A stretch of 64,000 bases of DNA, from contig NC_133230.1 in the NCBI RefSeq assembly GCF_040436345.1, positions 4,609,297 through 4,673,296 of the forward strand, given 5' to 3'. Position 1 is the stretch's first letter. Every line of letters starts with the position of its first letter. Position numbers and translations under genes: made by a program. Below the pieces are notes generated by a model. It was not told the DNA's origin, did not search any database, and worked only from the letters and a program-made list of their open reading frames with translations. Shown here in pieces: positions 11,901 through 26,293 of this stretch. This DNA comes from Pagrus major. Lineage: Eukaryota; Chordata; Actinopteri; Spariformes; Sparidae.

Positions 11901-14900
11901 CAGACTCCACGGCGGAGGAGACGACTTTAGTTGGAGCAGCCTGTCTAAACTGCTCTTCTTCTTCTTCATCGCCCAGCATGGGGCCGCTCTGCTCCAGGGC
12001 CGCTGCTATGGCTGCCTTCTCCTCCTCGCCGGGCTTGTCGAAAGACCAGCGGCGCCCGTCTCCCACGGGGCCTTTGGGGAGGTCTGTGTTAGCCCGCGGG
12101 CTGAGGTTCTGTAGAGACATGGAGAGAGGCAAAGACTTCTGCAACAGTCCCAGGCCTAAAGATCCTGCAGGTTTTCCTGAGCCTGGGTCCAGCGGCTGGA
12201 CGTCGTAAGCATGGCTTCCGTTAACGCACACAGTGGGCAGAGGCACTGCGATGGTGATCTCACCGGGATCATCACCATACTCACATTTGAGAGAGGACGA
12301 AGACTTGGGCGACGTGTTGGCTGTGTGCTCTGTGAGGCAAAGAGGAGGAAGACAGAAAGGAGGAGTGAGAAAAAGATGGACGACTACTAACTTCAATTTC
12401 CAGGCAGCTTAATTGGATGATAAAAACCTTGTAATGGCTTCAACTGACAGGTTTTTCACCGCAGGACGGCACATAGAGCTGCAAGATTGATTGGAAATTG
12501 ATGAATTTACTTCTGTGTGAATCTTTTCTAGTACAATGTGAACTGTAGCTCTGTGCTTCAGTGCAACATCTCTCCAGTCAGGTGATTTAACACAGAAGAC
12601 GGCACTCAGCGGGCCACACGCCTCCGCAAAGTCTTTTTCAACTGGCAAAATAAAACAGCTCATGTGGGATGTTCACTCAAAGTTAATTAATTCTTTGCAG
12701 GCACATTATCAGTTTGTCTCACAACGGGAGATGCACACATTTACATTACATTTGAATCCTAAAATCTTCTCAGTATTTGAGTTGACTTTAGCAGCACTGC
12801 AGTGTTACAGAGGATTAATATGGACAATCAGAGCATTTTCTTTGTACTAACACATCATGATATTCAAACTCACATGCACATTTTGGTCACATTATGATTA
12901 TATTGGTGAAAAACACTGATACTGGAATTTTCAATATGTCCCATGTGGTTTTGGAGCTGTCCTTATACCAAATATGAAGTTTTGGAAAAATGTGTTGGGT
13001 GATAATAATCTAGTTTGAAATAAATAACAATAATAAAATACTCCATGATGGTGTTTTTTTCTCTTCTCGCCTCATCACACATTATTCCCCTGTTTTGAGC
13101 CTCGACAGGAATATATATTTTTTTAGTTTTCAACATTTTGATAAACACTTATAACTTAATTCATGTCATTTCATATTTAATGGGCAAATGGAAATATGAT
13201 ATCATCTTCTCATCTCAAATATGGAAAGTTTGTTTCACGCTCATTCATGCATCCATTTCCTCTGTAATGAAGCTTTCTATTTAGATTTAAATACTAAAAT
13301 GAAAAGCAGCAGCACCATTAAGAGGAAGAATAAACAAAACTACAGCTGGTGTGAAATAATTTTGAGGAAGTGGTTTATTTTGAAACATTCTATATACATT
13401 TTTACATAAACCACCCTGACACTTACACTATCCTGCAAGATCTGCAGCAGGAAATTTAAAATTATTTTTAAATTAGTTTAGAGCTGAAACGATTAGTCGA
13501 TGACTTGACTGTAAAAGGTTGCACGAGAGGGAAACGTGACCCTGTGCTCGTCAGCTATGAAGAAACGGATGGATGACACTGTAATAAACTGTGAAGTGAG
13601 TATAAACATGACATCTGCACTGGTCATTCTCACCTGGGCTGTTATCAGCTGTCAGGTTGCTGCTGTTACTGGGGGAGTTGGACAGATCAGAGACCACCAC
13701 GCTGATGCCGGCCGTGGGGCTGAGGCTCCCGCCCCGCGATGACGACTCGCTGCTCTCCGAGCCAAGTGATGTGCTGGAGCGCGTGTCCGATGACTTCCTC
13801 AGCTTCCCTCTTAGAAAGAAGGTCCTCATCTTGCTCCTCCGGGCCTCGCCCCCCTCGTCGTCCTCGTAGTCCTCCTCCCCGCCTCCGTCGCTCGGCAGCC
13901 GTTGCCTCATCCGGCAAAGGGTACCGTAACCACCTGGTAGGACGGCGGATGAGGAATCCTCGTCGCTGGATCTCCTCTTCCCCTTAATGCGCTCTTTCAG
14001 CTTGACGAAGGTGGAGGCGGTCTTGTCCTTCATGACGAGGTCGTACATGCTGGCTGTCAGGTTGTTTCTGGTGAACTGGACGGTGACTTGAATTTCTCCT
14101 CGCTCCTTCTCCTTCTTCCCCGTCTTAGAGTTGAGGCGGTACCACCTGCAGCAGAGAACAATCACACGCAAGATTAATTAGGCAGTGAAACAATTAGTGA
14201 TTTCATCAGTTAGTTGGTCTTTTATGAAGCAAAAAGGCAGAATGATTGTTGTTTCCAGCTTCTCAAACATGAGGATTGACTACTCTTCTCTGTTTTATAC
14301 CATTATAAATGTAAAATAAGTCTTGTTGCAGCTCTTGTATCATTATTTTAATACCTGAATTTGACTTTTTTGTACAAGTGCTTACCCAGAATAGAAATCT
14401 GAGATGGGCTGAGTTATTTTGGGTGCCTCCGGACCCAGAACTAAAAGTCCCACAGACAGTTTTTACATCGACAGCATGACGTGACTCAGAGTTTGAGCGC
14501 TTCTACAGCTTGGAGCAGCATCAAGCTCTCCCGGCTGAAGCATCAGTACAAGAGATTCATATTTCTGTTAGAAATGATCTGGTTCTTTGTTTCAAAAAGT
14601 CGGAAGGAACAAGCCTGTGTACGTAAAAACAATACAATAAGTTGATCGTGGTGAATTTTCAATATCAAGATAATCGTGAATATCCTGACATGACTGACTA
14701 CAGCAAGATGAGGCTACCACCATTTATTTATCCTTTATTTGTGCAGGATGACCATGTGATTTAATATTACTTATTTAAGATTCTTATATTGTTTGTTTTT
14801 CCTGTAAAAAAAAGATGTGTGTCTTATCTGTGATGCAATAAAAATATTTGTTTCCTGACAAACTGTTGAAGGTTGAAGTGATTCTTGGATGTTTTAGTGC

Positions 14901-17900
14901 AAAAAATCTGTTTTATTTTGAAGTTTTAAGAATATTTTGATAATCATCGTGAATCCTGTTATGTTGGACAGGATAATCGTGGCATGAAATTTTCATATCA
15001 TATATTACACACACACATACGAGGAAAACACTTCTCTGAGTCATTAATTAGTTGAGCTGTGAGTGGGGTCATGAAATGATGTGAATGACTGTATTGTTAT
15101 TATGAATGGGGTTAATCTGTCCTCACACAAGGTGAGAGTGTGTGTGTGAGTATCCTACTAATACCGCGAGGCTGTGCGTAGCCAGACATCCCACAATAAC
15201 TCGGAGGAGGCCTCTTGTTTTCCTTCATTAAATCCAGTAAGCAAGAACAATGAAGTAAAATTATGCTAATGTCAGATGTCAGAGCGAGTGCCCTACATAA
15301 ATATGACTGAAAACAAACTGCCCCAACTGTAAATTCCTTCGCTGGATGAGAAACAGAGGAGCAGTTCTTAGAAATGCTGTGCACCGGTGGGTGTAACGGC
15401 GCCAACAAGTTCACCACACCGTGACTCATGGGAAAGTCTCATCTGGTCCGTTGTGACAGATTAAAAAAGATAGTATGACTGAGAAAAAATCCCCCACTTA
15501 ACATGTGTTTCTGACACTTGGTGCTGCCAAAGGGAAGTTATCAACTCTGAAACCAAGACCTGCTTTTATTTTCTCACTTCCTGTGCTGCTGGGCTATTTT
15601 CACCTCACACCTCCACCACAGTGCCTTCCTCTATTGTTCATATAAGTACTCTGAGGCTGAGTGACACATGCCTGCACAAAAAAATTACTTAATTGTAAAA
15701 AAATATAATGCAATTGTATTAGTGGAAATCATTTATAAATAAAATAGCCAAAGTCATAAGAAAAAGGAAAGAGACAGGACTCATGCTGCAGTAGATCCAT
15801 TTAAATATCATGAAAATGCAACAAAACCAACATTGGAACATATTTACTTTATAATATAGCCTACATAATCATTTGAATTTAGTGTATGGCTAATAAACGT
15901 ATTATTTATTCTACTTTTTATTAGTTATACATATTAAAAAGGTATATAAATAAGGCTTGTTTTCACTAATGATTCATCCAATTTGATTTTTTAATGATTA
16001 ATCTATCGTTTAGTCTATAAAATTTTTTTAAAAATGTGAAAAAGAGCCAAAAATGACATCTTAAAATTGCTTCTTTTGTCCAAGAAACAATCCAAAAATG
16101 AAAGACTTGTCATTTACTGTCAAAGAAAAGCAGCAGATCCCTGACGATTAATCGATTATCAAAACAGCTGAGCTAATTTAACGGCAATCACGTGTACAAG
16201 AGATCTTCAAGTGTAGTGAACTCACTCTACAACAGAGCATGTTCATGAACTGAAAAAATTTCCTAGTCTGCCGAGTCAACAACAAAATCTAAATGTCATG
16301 CTACAGAAAGTGTAACGCGCAACCAAGAGGAGTTGCGGATGTTAAAGCATCAAAGACGTGACATGAAAGAAAACTGAGACTGAAGGAAAACCAACTGATG
16401 TATGAAAAAGGAAGGAACTTCACACACTTTCTGCACGGCGATCTCAGAAACCAGACAAACAGAACGTACAGCATGACAACGCAAAAACCCAGCAAGAGTC
16501 ACGACCCAAACACTTGTAGCAGCTCGTGAGGTGAGCATTTCAACAATCATGGGAAAACGTAAGCATGCTAATGTTAGGATGTCATCATGATCGTAAGGCT
16601 ATTATGGAGTAATTATCAAGATATTAATACGTTTTTGTAATAAATAGTCTGCGTGATCAAAAACACTAAGCTTGCAAAGGGACAAATGTCTGCGCCGAAT
16701 GTTACTGCAATGCAAACAGTTAGGATATTTAACTAGGGACCAAAGATGGCCACATAAACTAATACTAATCATAAGTAGCCAGGCAGCTAGTGTGACTAAA
16801 ACTAAAAATATAACAAAAATCGTCAGAGAAAATGATCTGTATTTATTGGACTGGCCGCCTGATATCTACAGCTTTCCAGACATTTAAACCCAGTGACCTT
16901 ATTCTCAGGTTGTTTGGTTCTATGAAGCCGTTTGTGTAAAGGAACAGAAGCAGGAAGGTTCCCTGCTCCAGCAAAAACATTAGCATAATTGTAGGCTGCG
17001 AGGAAGAAAAAAAACAAAAACATAATATAATTCACAGCACAGGCTGTTATGTAATCATCATCATCCTGCAGCCGACCCTCAAGTTCAGCCCTGAAAACAC
17101 GGTAACACCCAAGAAGAATGCCAGGGAAAACAATTAGCAACCACACTCCTTCCAGTTCAACTCTGTGAAGCGCAAATAACAAGCAGGTGGAGCCCGGAGA
17201 GGAGAGAGGAATGCTGCCGATGCTTTTTATAGCTGCACAAGAACAACAAACATTACATCACACATAAATAGACAACAATGGAGATGTGCCACTTTTCATT
17301 CACTAATCCAAACATGATTGAAGACGTGGTGACGACGGTATTTACTTTGGAGCATTTCATCAAATCTAATCCTGTACTGGATTGTCAAACTACATGCAAA
17401 CAAAAAAGAAAATCCCCGAGCTCTGAACCTGCCTGTCTGCTTTTTCTACATCCACAAAAAACACAAAGATTCTTGAGTAAGCTCTCGCTCGAGTGTCTGA
17501 TGTTGTACACCAGTGCCTGCTACCCTAAATGCCTGTTAGGCGTGGACTCGAGTTTCACGTCGATGCTCCAACAATAGTATCAGTCCTCCTCCTGATTGGG
17601 CAGCCAACTCCCTGTAGCCAAGGTGGGGTTCACATTCCAAACACCGGACCAGAGAGCTATGAGGGTTTTCTTTTTCAAACCTACAACTACCATCATCATA
17701 CCATCGACCATGCAGGGGTGGTAATTTAGGGGCTATATCAAGCAGCAAAAAACTTGCAGATGTGTGATTTGTCTACATGTGTCATTATATTTTGGTGCTC
17801 AGTTGACTCAATTACATGACAACTGCTTACAGAAGAAGAAATTAGCTTCTGCTGTACAAAAGCTACTTTTCATTTTCCCAGACGATGCAAAAAAAGTTGC

Positions 17901-20900
17901 AAGCCTGTTTACGTAGATGCACCTGTGCTCGGGTGTCTTATGCAAAAAGCCTGACGACAAACGTAAGTAAACAGACGTGAGGCCTAAATACAGAAACTGC
18001 AACACAGACAAAAAAGCGCAGCCTACATTTTGAAGCCCACGTACTCAGGCAGAGCACAGTCTGTTACAGAAGAGGACCCAGTTTCCCAAAAGCATCTTCC
18101 CACACAGACGCCCGTGTAGTTGAACAAGGCCACTGTGCTGAGATTGTAAAGTGTTTTTGGTTACAGTCCTCATAACCAAATGTTCTGCCTGTTTTTTTGG
18201 GAATCTGTGGGAGTCTATACGGGCTTCGCTTTATAAACAGTCCCATTCCAGAGCTGCAGAGCATAACTGCAGAGCCTGACTGCATATCTGCTTCCCCATC
18301 TTGCAAAAACAGGAAATCACAACACTCCACCCCATCCCAGCATGACACCATCTCATCTCCCCTCCCCGGTCCACTGAGGAGCAAATAGGAAAAAAACTTC
18401 TCTTCCAGGAGCTACCGTCTTATTCTAGTCCTCTGTGGAACAAGCCGATCCCTTGAAACCACCCTTCGAGTCAGGAAAGGGCTGAAATTACAAGACAAGT
18501 AGGCTATCAACCTATTTTATCCAGCATGTACTCTGTCTCTGTGGGACTCTGTGAGCTTGGGTGGTATCAGAGCCAGACAGAAGAGACTCTCTGAAATAAA
18601 ACTGGTGCCAAGGGCGCAGGATCTGTGTCAACTGTGCACTTGATTCACCAAACATGTTGGTATTTAAAGTTATACAGCTCTGCAATCTTTTTCTGTCTAC
18701 CCGAGGATTCAGAGGGGTCACTGCAAGGCTCTGCAGGAGCTGAGAGACTGACGAACAAAGACAACACCTTCACCACTCTGACACATTTAGAAACAGAACT
18801 AACACGGCCATGCTGGCTGCTGTGCTTAGGCAAAGTGGTGCTTCGAGTGCAATGCTAACATCAGCAGGCCACCGTGCTTAGTTTAGCTGGTACAGTGTGC
18901 ATCATGTTCACCTTCTTATCTGAATAAGTTGGCATCCTATCTCATCTACACTTGTTTTTCTTTCAGCTCTGATACTGCAGTTTATCTTCCCCAGTAACAA
19001 CAACAACAACAACCTCTTCGGCCTCCTTCCTGGTCCGCTGCCTCTCATGGGGGTCACTGATCCTCTGGAGCCGGTCTTTGCTGCCAGAGTGTCTCTTGGC
19101 TAGGAAGAGCTGCACTGCTGCTGGTCCGCCCTCCAGACACCCAGTCCGTCAGCTGTGCCCACAGGACTAGTCCAGAGATACTGCGGCTGCGACAGCCGAA
19201 GATGTCGGTGTGTTTACCGGGGCAACTACAGCTACACAATCTGCTGCATCAGCTCCACCGCTGGCTGTTTAAACCAACCAAAAGAAAAACACAAGTACAA
19301 CTCACTAACACCAGACAACCACGAAAGTAAAGGCTTAGGCTAGTTTATATTTTAGCATCTCTAAGAGCAGGTGAGCCCTCATGGCCCAGGGATTTAGTAA
19401 GCCAAATTTTTTTCTTTCCCAACAAATGGGAACACAAACGTTGGATCTTTCATAACAAAACTGTTCTCCTGAAGTGTGAAATCTCTGAACAGACGTCAAC
19501 ATTCAGCGAGTCATCTCTCACCAACTGCCTCTGCTGCTAATTATACATTCTGATACAGCAAAACAGTCACCGGCAAAGTCCAATCCCAGCCAACTCTGCT
19601 GGGAACACAAAAACTACAATCCACGTTCACCTGAAGGTGCTCAACGACGGCCCGACAAAGGCCCAACAGCGGCACATTATCCGCTCTGTGTGGACTTAAG
19701 AGGATGCAAAGTAGGTAAGCGGTGCGACTTCATTTGAATTATCAAGTGGACACTTCCTATCACATCTCTTTCAATGATACAAACCATGAAACCCTCCAGG
19801 AGCACTGTGGGCACTGCTGGTAATGTGGCCTGAATTCTTGCCTCTTCAGCAGAAAATAGCAGACAGGGCCGCGAGACCCAGACCACATTCCACATCTGGA
19901 TGCGATGAGCTCTTACCTCACCACCAACTTCCCTCCCAATACTTTCACACAACCAAGTATTGTATCTGAAAAACCACAACTCCTCGGGGCTACATCAGGG
20001 ATCAGTGAAAGATAACCAAGAAAATGTTTTAAAAAATGAAACTTGTCATCCTGATTAGACAAAGAGGACAATAGCAGATGTCATTTACTAACTATTTATC
20101 ATGAGATATTGTGGGAGAGAAATATACTCGTGCAAATAATATTGGTTTAGGTCTTCGTTCTGTTCTTAAACACCAACTAAACAAATGTTTAGAGATGTAG
20201 AGCAGGCAAACTTTGATTACAGCGTCTAAATTCATGAGGTGGGTGTTGTTTACCAAAGCTATAGCATCAGTAAAATGAAAATAATGCATGAATAATGAAT
20301 AATGAAAAGTAGATCGCCACACACAGAAGCAAAAGCAGAAGCAGTGCGACTCTTATCTGCTTCTTTACAAAGGCTGCAAAAAATTATACAACTTACAAAT
20401 GAGTTCTGTTAGACTGTGCTGTTATTGCACAAGGCCATCTTGTTTGAGGATCAAGGCCAATTTCTGCATTACAACAGATTGCGGTTAACTTTGTTTCCAG
20501 ATGCTTCCTTCGCCAAAGCAGCACAGTTATCAGGCTATATATGTGAGACAAGATGCACTGTGGGTTTCTCTTAATTGAGCACACTGTAGTCTTTTAAATA
20601 CCGTCTGTCGCCTTTAGGAGATTTATGCACAACAACAGGTGTTTAATCTCTTAAATAACTTCTTTTTTTATTATTATTCTAATCCTCAAAGTGACATCAG
20701 CCTAAAAAAAGACTAAAGCCTTCAGAGTTTGCAATTATATTGGGAGGACTTGAGCTATTGGACAGCCGCTGACATTTTTCTTAATATACAACTTTGCCCT
20801 CTCAACACAATTCAAAACACTTCATCTTACTGCTGATATTTAGTGGAGAGACTTGCTCAATCCATCACTGATACTTAACTAGGAACCGGGCTGACATTTT

Positions 20901-23900
20901 AAAAACACATCCCTCACACATGTCCTGACTTTCTCCACCGCAGATTAAGATTAATTTGTCCATTTAATCAGAGCCCATAGCGAGAAACAAGGACGTCTGC
21001 AACGCCAACCCAAGTAGCCCATAATTGCTTAAATTAGACCAAATTTAATCAGCATATCATCCAAAGTGTATTACTATCTGCTCCATGCTGCAGAAGCTAC
21101 TGTTGCCTTGCACTAGCATCCATTAGCACTTGCTGGTTTGCTTGCAGTAGCACGCTGGCTAACGTGTAGCTAAGAGTGCTGTAACCTGAACCGAGTTCAA
21201 CAGGAACTAAAGACAAGACAATTTAGGCTGCTGTGTCACAGTGACCCAGATTTGGAAACGACTCCGTCTCTTCTGGCTCCTCTGTTCTGCTAATAACAAT
21301 GGTACGATGTCTATTAGCTTAACCACAATAGACGCTGTCATGTCTCTTCTATGATGATGCTAGACAGGCTGATGGGAGGATTTGTGATGCAACTGCACAG
21401 CCCTTTACATGTGCAGCAATATCCTGCTACCTATGTAATGTTTTTAATCTGATAAATCTCCACACAACTAGCTGGAGTACATTTATATGATCTGGGATGA
21501 CTTGTCAGGTCACACAGTTATGTAACTTTGAATGTCCATTAGACTATATTCTCTCCAGGCAGTGGCTACTGAAAGACAGTCGGCTCTTAGCAGAGGATTT
21601 TTCTGGATGTACATCACACACACACACACACACAGTCTTTCTGCCTCACTCAGCAGATGGAGGTTCAGTTCTCAGGCCTGCCTCAGTAACATTCAGGTCT
21701 GCATCAGAGCTTTGCCTCCTACAGATACACAACATGACAGGGGGTGTGAAACTGAGACAGCAATGCACTGGAAAAGGAGTGGTTGAAAAACACCTAATCC
21801 AACTGCTAAATTACAATATAAGCACTTCAGGAACCGTCCAAGCAAGACCCTGAAATATTCCTGATCTGCAGAAAAAAAGAGCTGAAATGTTAAATTACTC
21901 TCTTGAGAAGAAACTTGATTATGAAGGAAAAATTGTGTGTAACAAGGTCAATTTTCAGCAAAAACATTGAAAATAAATAACTTTATTTCTGAGGGTTGCT
22001 TGCTAGTTTTTGTCCACAGTTTGTTGATCTGTCAGTGTTTTTTGTGGTTTCCTCCTGACAGACCCTGCAGGGGGAATTCACCCGACGCCCACCTTTCCAC
22101 GAATCTGCTCTACACCGATAGTTCGACATGCAAATACATCAGGGCCACTGCATCCTCCCATGCCACCCCTCTGTGGGCAGCTGTTCTGCTTTCATTTTAT
22201 GAAGAAAATTGCGAAATAAAGATGAGACATGTTGGGACATGTTTGAAGTAAAGCTCTGGTGTGGCTGTTTTTCTACTGTCATCACTAATTTGTGCAATAG
22301 ATGTCCAATAGATGTCCAACAGATGCTAACACTGGTCTGGTTTAGAGTGTCTCTTGATGAATCCTTTTTCATAATTGTTTCGTTTATAAAATGTAGTTAT
22401 ATTTTAGAATAAAGTAAGTTAGTGTAATTAATTCATAATAGCATAGCAGATTTCAATAGCTGCAGCAAGCTAGCTACTTAAGCTAATGATGTTTCAAGCA
22501 TACTCGTTTTACTTGACTACATACATGATATTGTGCAAAGACTGAGGGTGAAGCTAAACTGTCCAGGGCAAAATGGTGCATTCTCATCAGTTCATGATTA
22601 TGTAGAAGACTTAAAAATACTGTATAAAATCAGTATCAGTACGCTAATTAGCACTACCTGTACCTAAAAAGTCTGCAGTTTAAGAAACTGGTCCTGCAGC
22701 ACATCGAAGACAACATCCCCTCCAGTCTGGACCCTCAGCTGTATGCATTCAAAACAAACAGATCCACAGAGGGTGCCGTAGCCACTGGCCTCCACTCAGT
22801 CTTCACACAACTTGAGAATAACAGCTGTAGGGAGTGAGCTAGTTAGCCGTGCATGCTAACATTTGCAGTATGAACACAGTGCTTTTCTGTCAAGTCATGT
22901 GACTCGAATCCGAACCATCAACACCACCTCGCTAGTCTGATCATCACTGTTTCTTTATCATCTTCCACACAGAATAAATCCTCCTACATAACCAACCACA
23001 TCTAAATTTAAACCCCATACTTCATTTCCACTGACTGTGACTGGAACACGCTGATTCAGACCTACACTGTGTGGAAACTGATGAATCCTAGAGAGAGTAA
23101 AACAAGTCAGAGGTTCGGAAGAAAAGGGCTGTTTCGACCTGCCGTATCGCCATTTCGCTGTAATATACAACCCGGAGCACTATATCACTGTGAAGCCCCT
23201 ACCTCCTCTAAAGGGCTTTATAAATATTAGAAACTGTAAAGTGAAGGAGTCTTGGCACACTCCTCTGACCTCAACCTCTGCGATACTCACTGAAAACCCC
23301 TCTAAGTGCAATTTTTTTAGTTTTACTATTACATGGTTATGTATATGTAGACTGACTTTTGTTTGAGTTTGAAAATCACCTGTTTTTCTTTCCTCTATCT
23401 CACCTGAGCAGCTCATCGTTTTTTTTCTTCTGTGCGTTTTTATTATCAGATTTTTACTGCCGTCATTTATCACCGCGCAAATAAGGCTCGCCTTAAAATG
23501 ACACCCTAGAAGAAACCTATTATTACTCTATCACGGGAGCCCAGAGATAACACAAATCACGCTGCTTTACTTTTAAGGGAGTTACTGGGAACGGCCCAGA
23601 ACCACAAATCCTCCTGAAGGGAAAAACATACATGAGTAACGCAACACTGTAAAACTGCCTTTGAGTCAGACTCCATCCAGACGACGGTTTTAATGATGCA
23701 AAGATAAAGCCAGACATGATTATTCTGACTTCTTAACATTTACCATTATCCCATACTTGCTGCACGAGGCCGCTGTTTAGATACAGTTTAAAAAGCATGA
23801 TGAGTTTTGGTATTGGTACCTAAAATAAGGCATCGTATCAGCACTTGTATCCGAAGGTTTCCATGCAGCCACAGTCACGACTTAGGTGCCAAAGCCTGAA

Positions 23901-26226
23901 AAAGTCCAGCTCATAGACAGCAGTGCAATACAACTGTCTTAACTTAAAGGGTAACTGCAACAGTTTTACAAATCAAAGTCTGTTTTACTGAGAAAAAAGG
24001 TCTGAAAACTACAAACATATAAAAGGAAAACAATCTTGGTTACGTGGAGTTAGAAATAAATTATCTACATTAGCCGCTAATAGCATAACACGCATCTTAT
24101 TCATGAATTAAACTGTAGATTGAAAACTGTAGGAAGACGGACGCACAACACCGACCCTGATCCAATCCAAGATGGCTGCCCCCGCACATCAACAGCTGTG
24201 AAAGCTGGAGAATATACTGTTTATTAGCACTTCTGTGGACATGTTGCTTTGGTTTTTGTATGTGCAAAATACTGTGTGATGCATCAACCGATATTGGTAA
24301 CAATAACAACAAGGCTAACCTGGCTAGAACTGTGTTTCCAACTTATACTGGATCGTCGTCATCATCATTTTTAATGGATCTAGCATTGTGGTTACAGATT
24401 GCAACCAACTGAATACCCCTCGTCTCACCCTTTTTCTATGCTGGTTGCTATAAACATAAAAAAGAAAAAACCACAAATAGCTCTCTGTAGAGCCAGTGTT
24501 TGGTTTGTCCTTTTTGGGCTACTGTAGAAACATGGCAGCCTCCATGGAAGAGGACCTTCTTCCTCTGTAGATATAAAAGTTTAACTTCTAAACAATTATG
24601 TTTAGTTTCAGGTGATTTTATACTAATGAAAACATAATTATGAAGACTAAAATCCAGTTCTGTCCTTAAATCCTCTGAGATAATGGTCATCCTCTTTTTA
24701 AATATGTTGCCACAACTAGGACCTCATTTTTTGGTGTGCACTAATGCCGAAGAGGTAAATTACAAAACCAATCATAAAATTTGACCTAGAAATAAAAAGG
24801 TAATCACAGGTAGTTATCTTTGCACAAGTGCCATAGTACCGGTACATGATAGGACATCCCCCTTTTCTATCCGACGCCCTGTCGACTGAGCTCAGATTGA
24901 ATATTTTGACTCGATGATGAACACAAACGCTCCTCTCGCCCCGTCTCAAGTTTCCGTCCTTTTATGGCAGTTTGTTTAAAATGACTACCAGCCTGTGCTT
25001 TCCCCTCGGCCAGACTCGTGAACATGAGATGAAATGGGAACCAGCCGTCCTCCCTCCTGTCGACCCTGTTGGAGCTGGTCACTTGAAGGTTAGATCCAGC
25101 CTGTGATGTTGACGTGTCAGCAGTTTGGTGTCTTGGTACATTCAATGTCTCCATGTGGTATTCAGTGAATCTGGGCTGGTCGGTAGCAACACATCCTCAC
25201 AGTCAACACTGCTTTTGCACGTCAACATTATGGGTTTGAACAGGGAACATCCACCAGAACAGGTGAAACTGTTGTGTTGGCGCTCCTTGGTGCCAGTGCT
25301 ATACAGTACAGGATGTTAAGCACCATCTGGGACACTGTAAACAAAGTGCCATCACATGTCATTATGTTCTGATGGCAGGAAATGCTTTAGCCCTCCACAA
25401 AATCAGCTGTAAATGTCCGATTTCTCCACTGTTTTCTTGCTTATTTCTATGCCAACCATATTTAAAATCGACAGCTGCAGGCGAACAGTTTCAGGCTTGT
25501 TTATCGGGGAGGTGCTGAAAGGCATCATGGGGAGTGTAGGACATTGGGACTTGACTTGTTGGTTCATCAAACACACAGCTGTCCTTCACGGGTGCATAAC
25601 TCCAACAACAACGTGACACGCTGATCGTAAATGAGAGTTATCTGAGGGTGGACATCAGTTTTAAATGTTTAATGTATGCAATATCAAACTTTTCCTGACT
25701 TATTTACATCCACGTCGGTGATCCAGAGGTTGGGGCTGTTTTGTAAAACAACATGTTATGCTAAAAATACCTTGGAGCTTTCCAGATCATGGATCTGTTA
25801 GATAATCCCTGGAATTGGGACAGGCATTAATCCCCGATTGCTCTACGTCATGCAAGGGCTGTTGGGAAACAACTATGCTCAGGCAACCCCACAACAAAAC
25901 AAATGTGGACGAGCCCTGGAGGAGGTTGGGAGTGAGGTTTTTTTCTAGAAGGGTTTGTTTTCGGTGAGGTGTTCAGTGGTCGGTCAGATGTGCTCAGAGT
26001 TTAGTTTGGTGTGTGGGAGGAGGGAGGGTGTGTCTGCAGGGCCCTGATGCAGCACCACAGATCTGACAGCTGTGTTTATGTGTGAGCACAAAGTCAAACA
26101 TGGGACAAAAAGCAGCCTGGAAATAAAAAAAGAAAGAAACACCCTGATGTGTTCAATGAACGTGGGAAAACATAAAAGTGATGGCAAGATGAGGCATATG
26201 CACGCAGCTATTGGTTAATCTGCAAG

Positions 26227-26293
<67 letters not shown>

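Noticed and set aside
17278-17748. Overlapping ORFs on both strands in intron 1
   Set aside because: I could not match either translation to a known protein or transposon family and saw no splice signals; left as unexplained intronic DNA.
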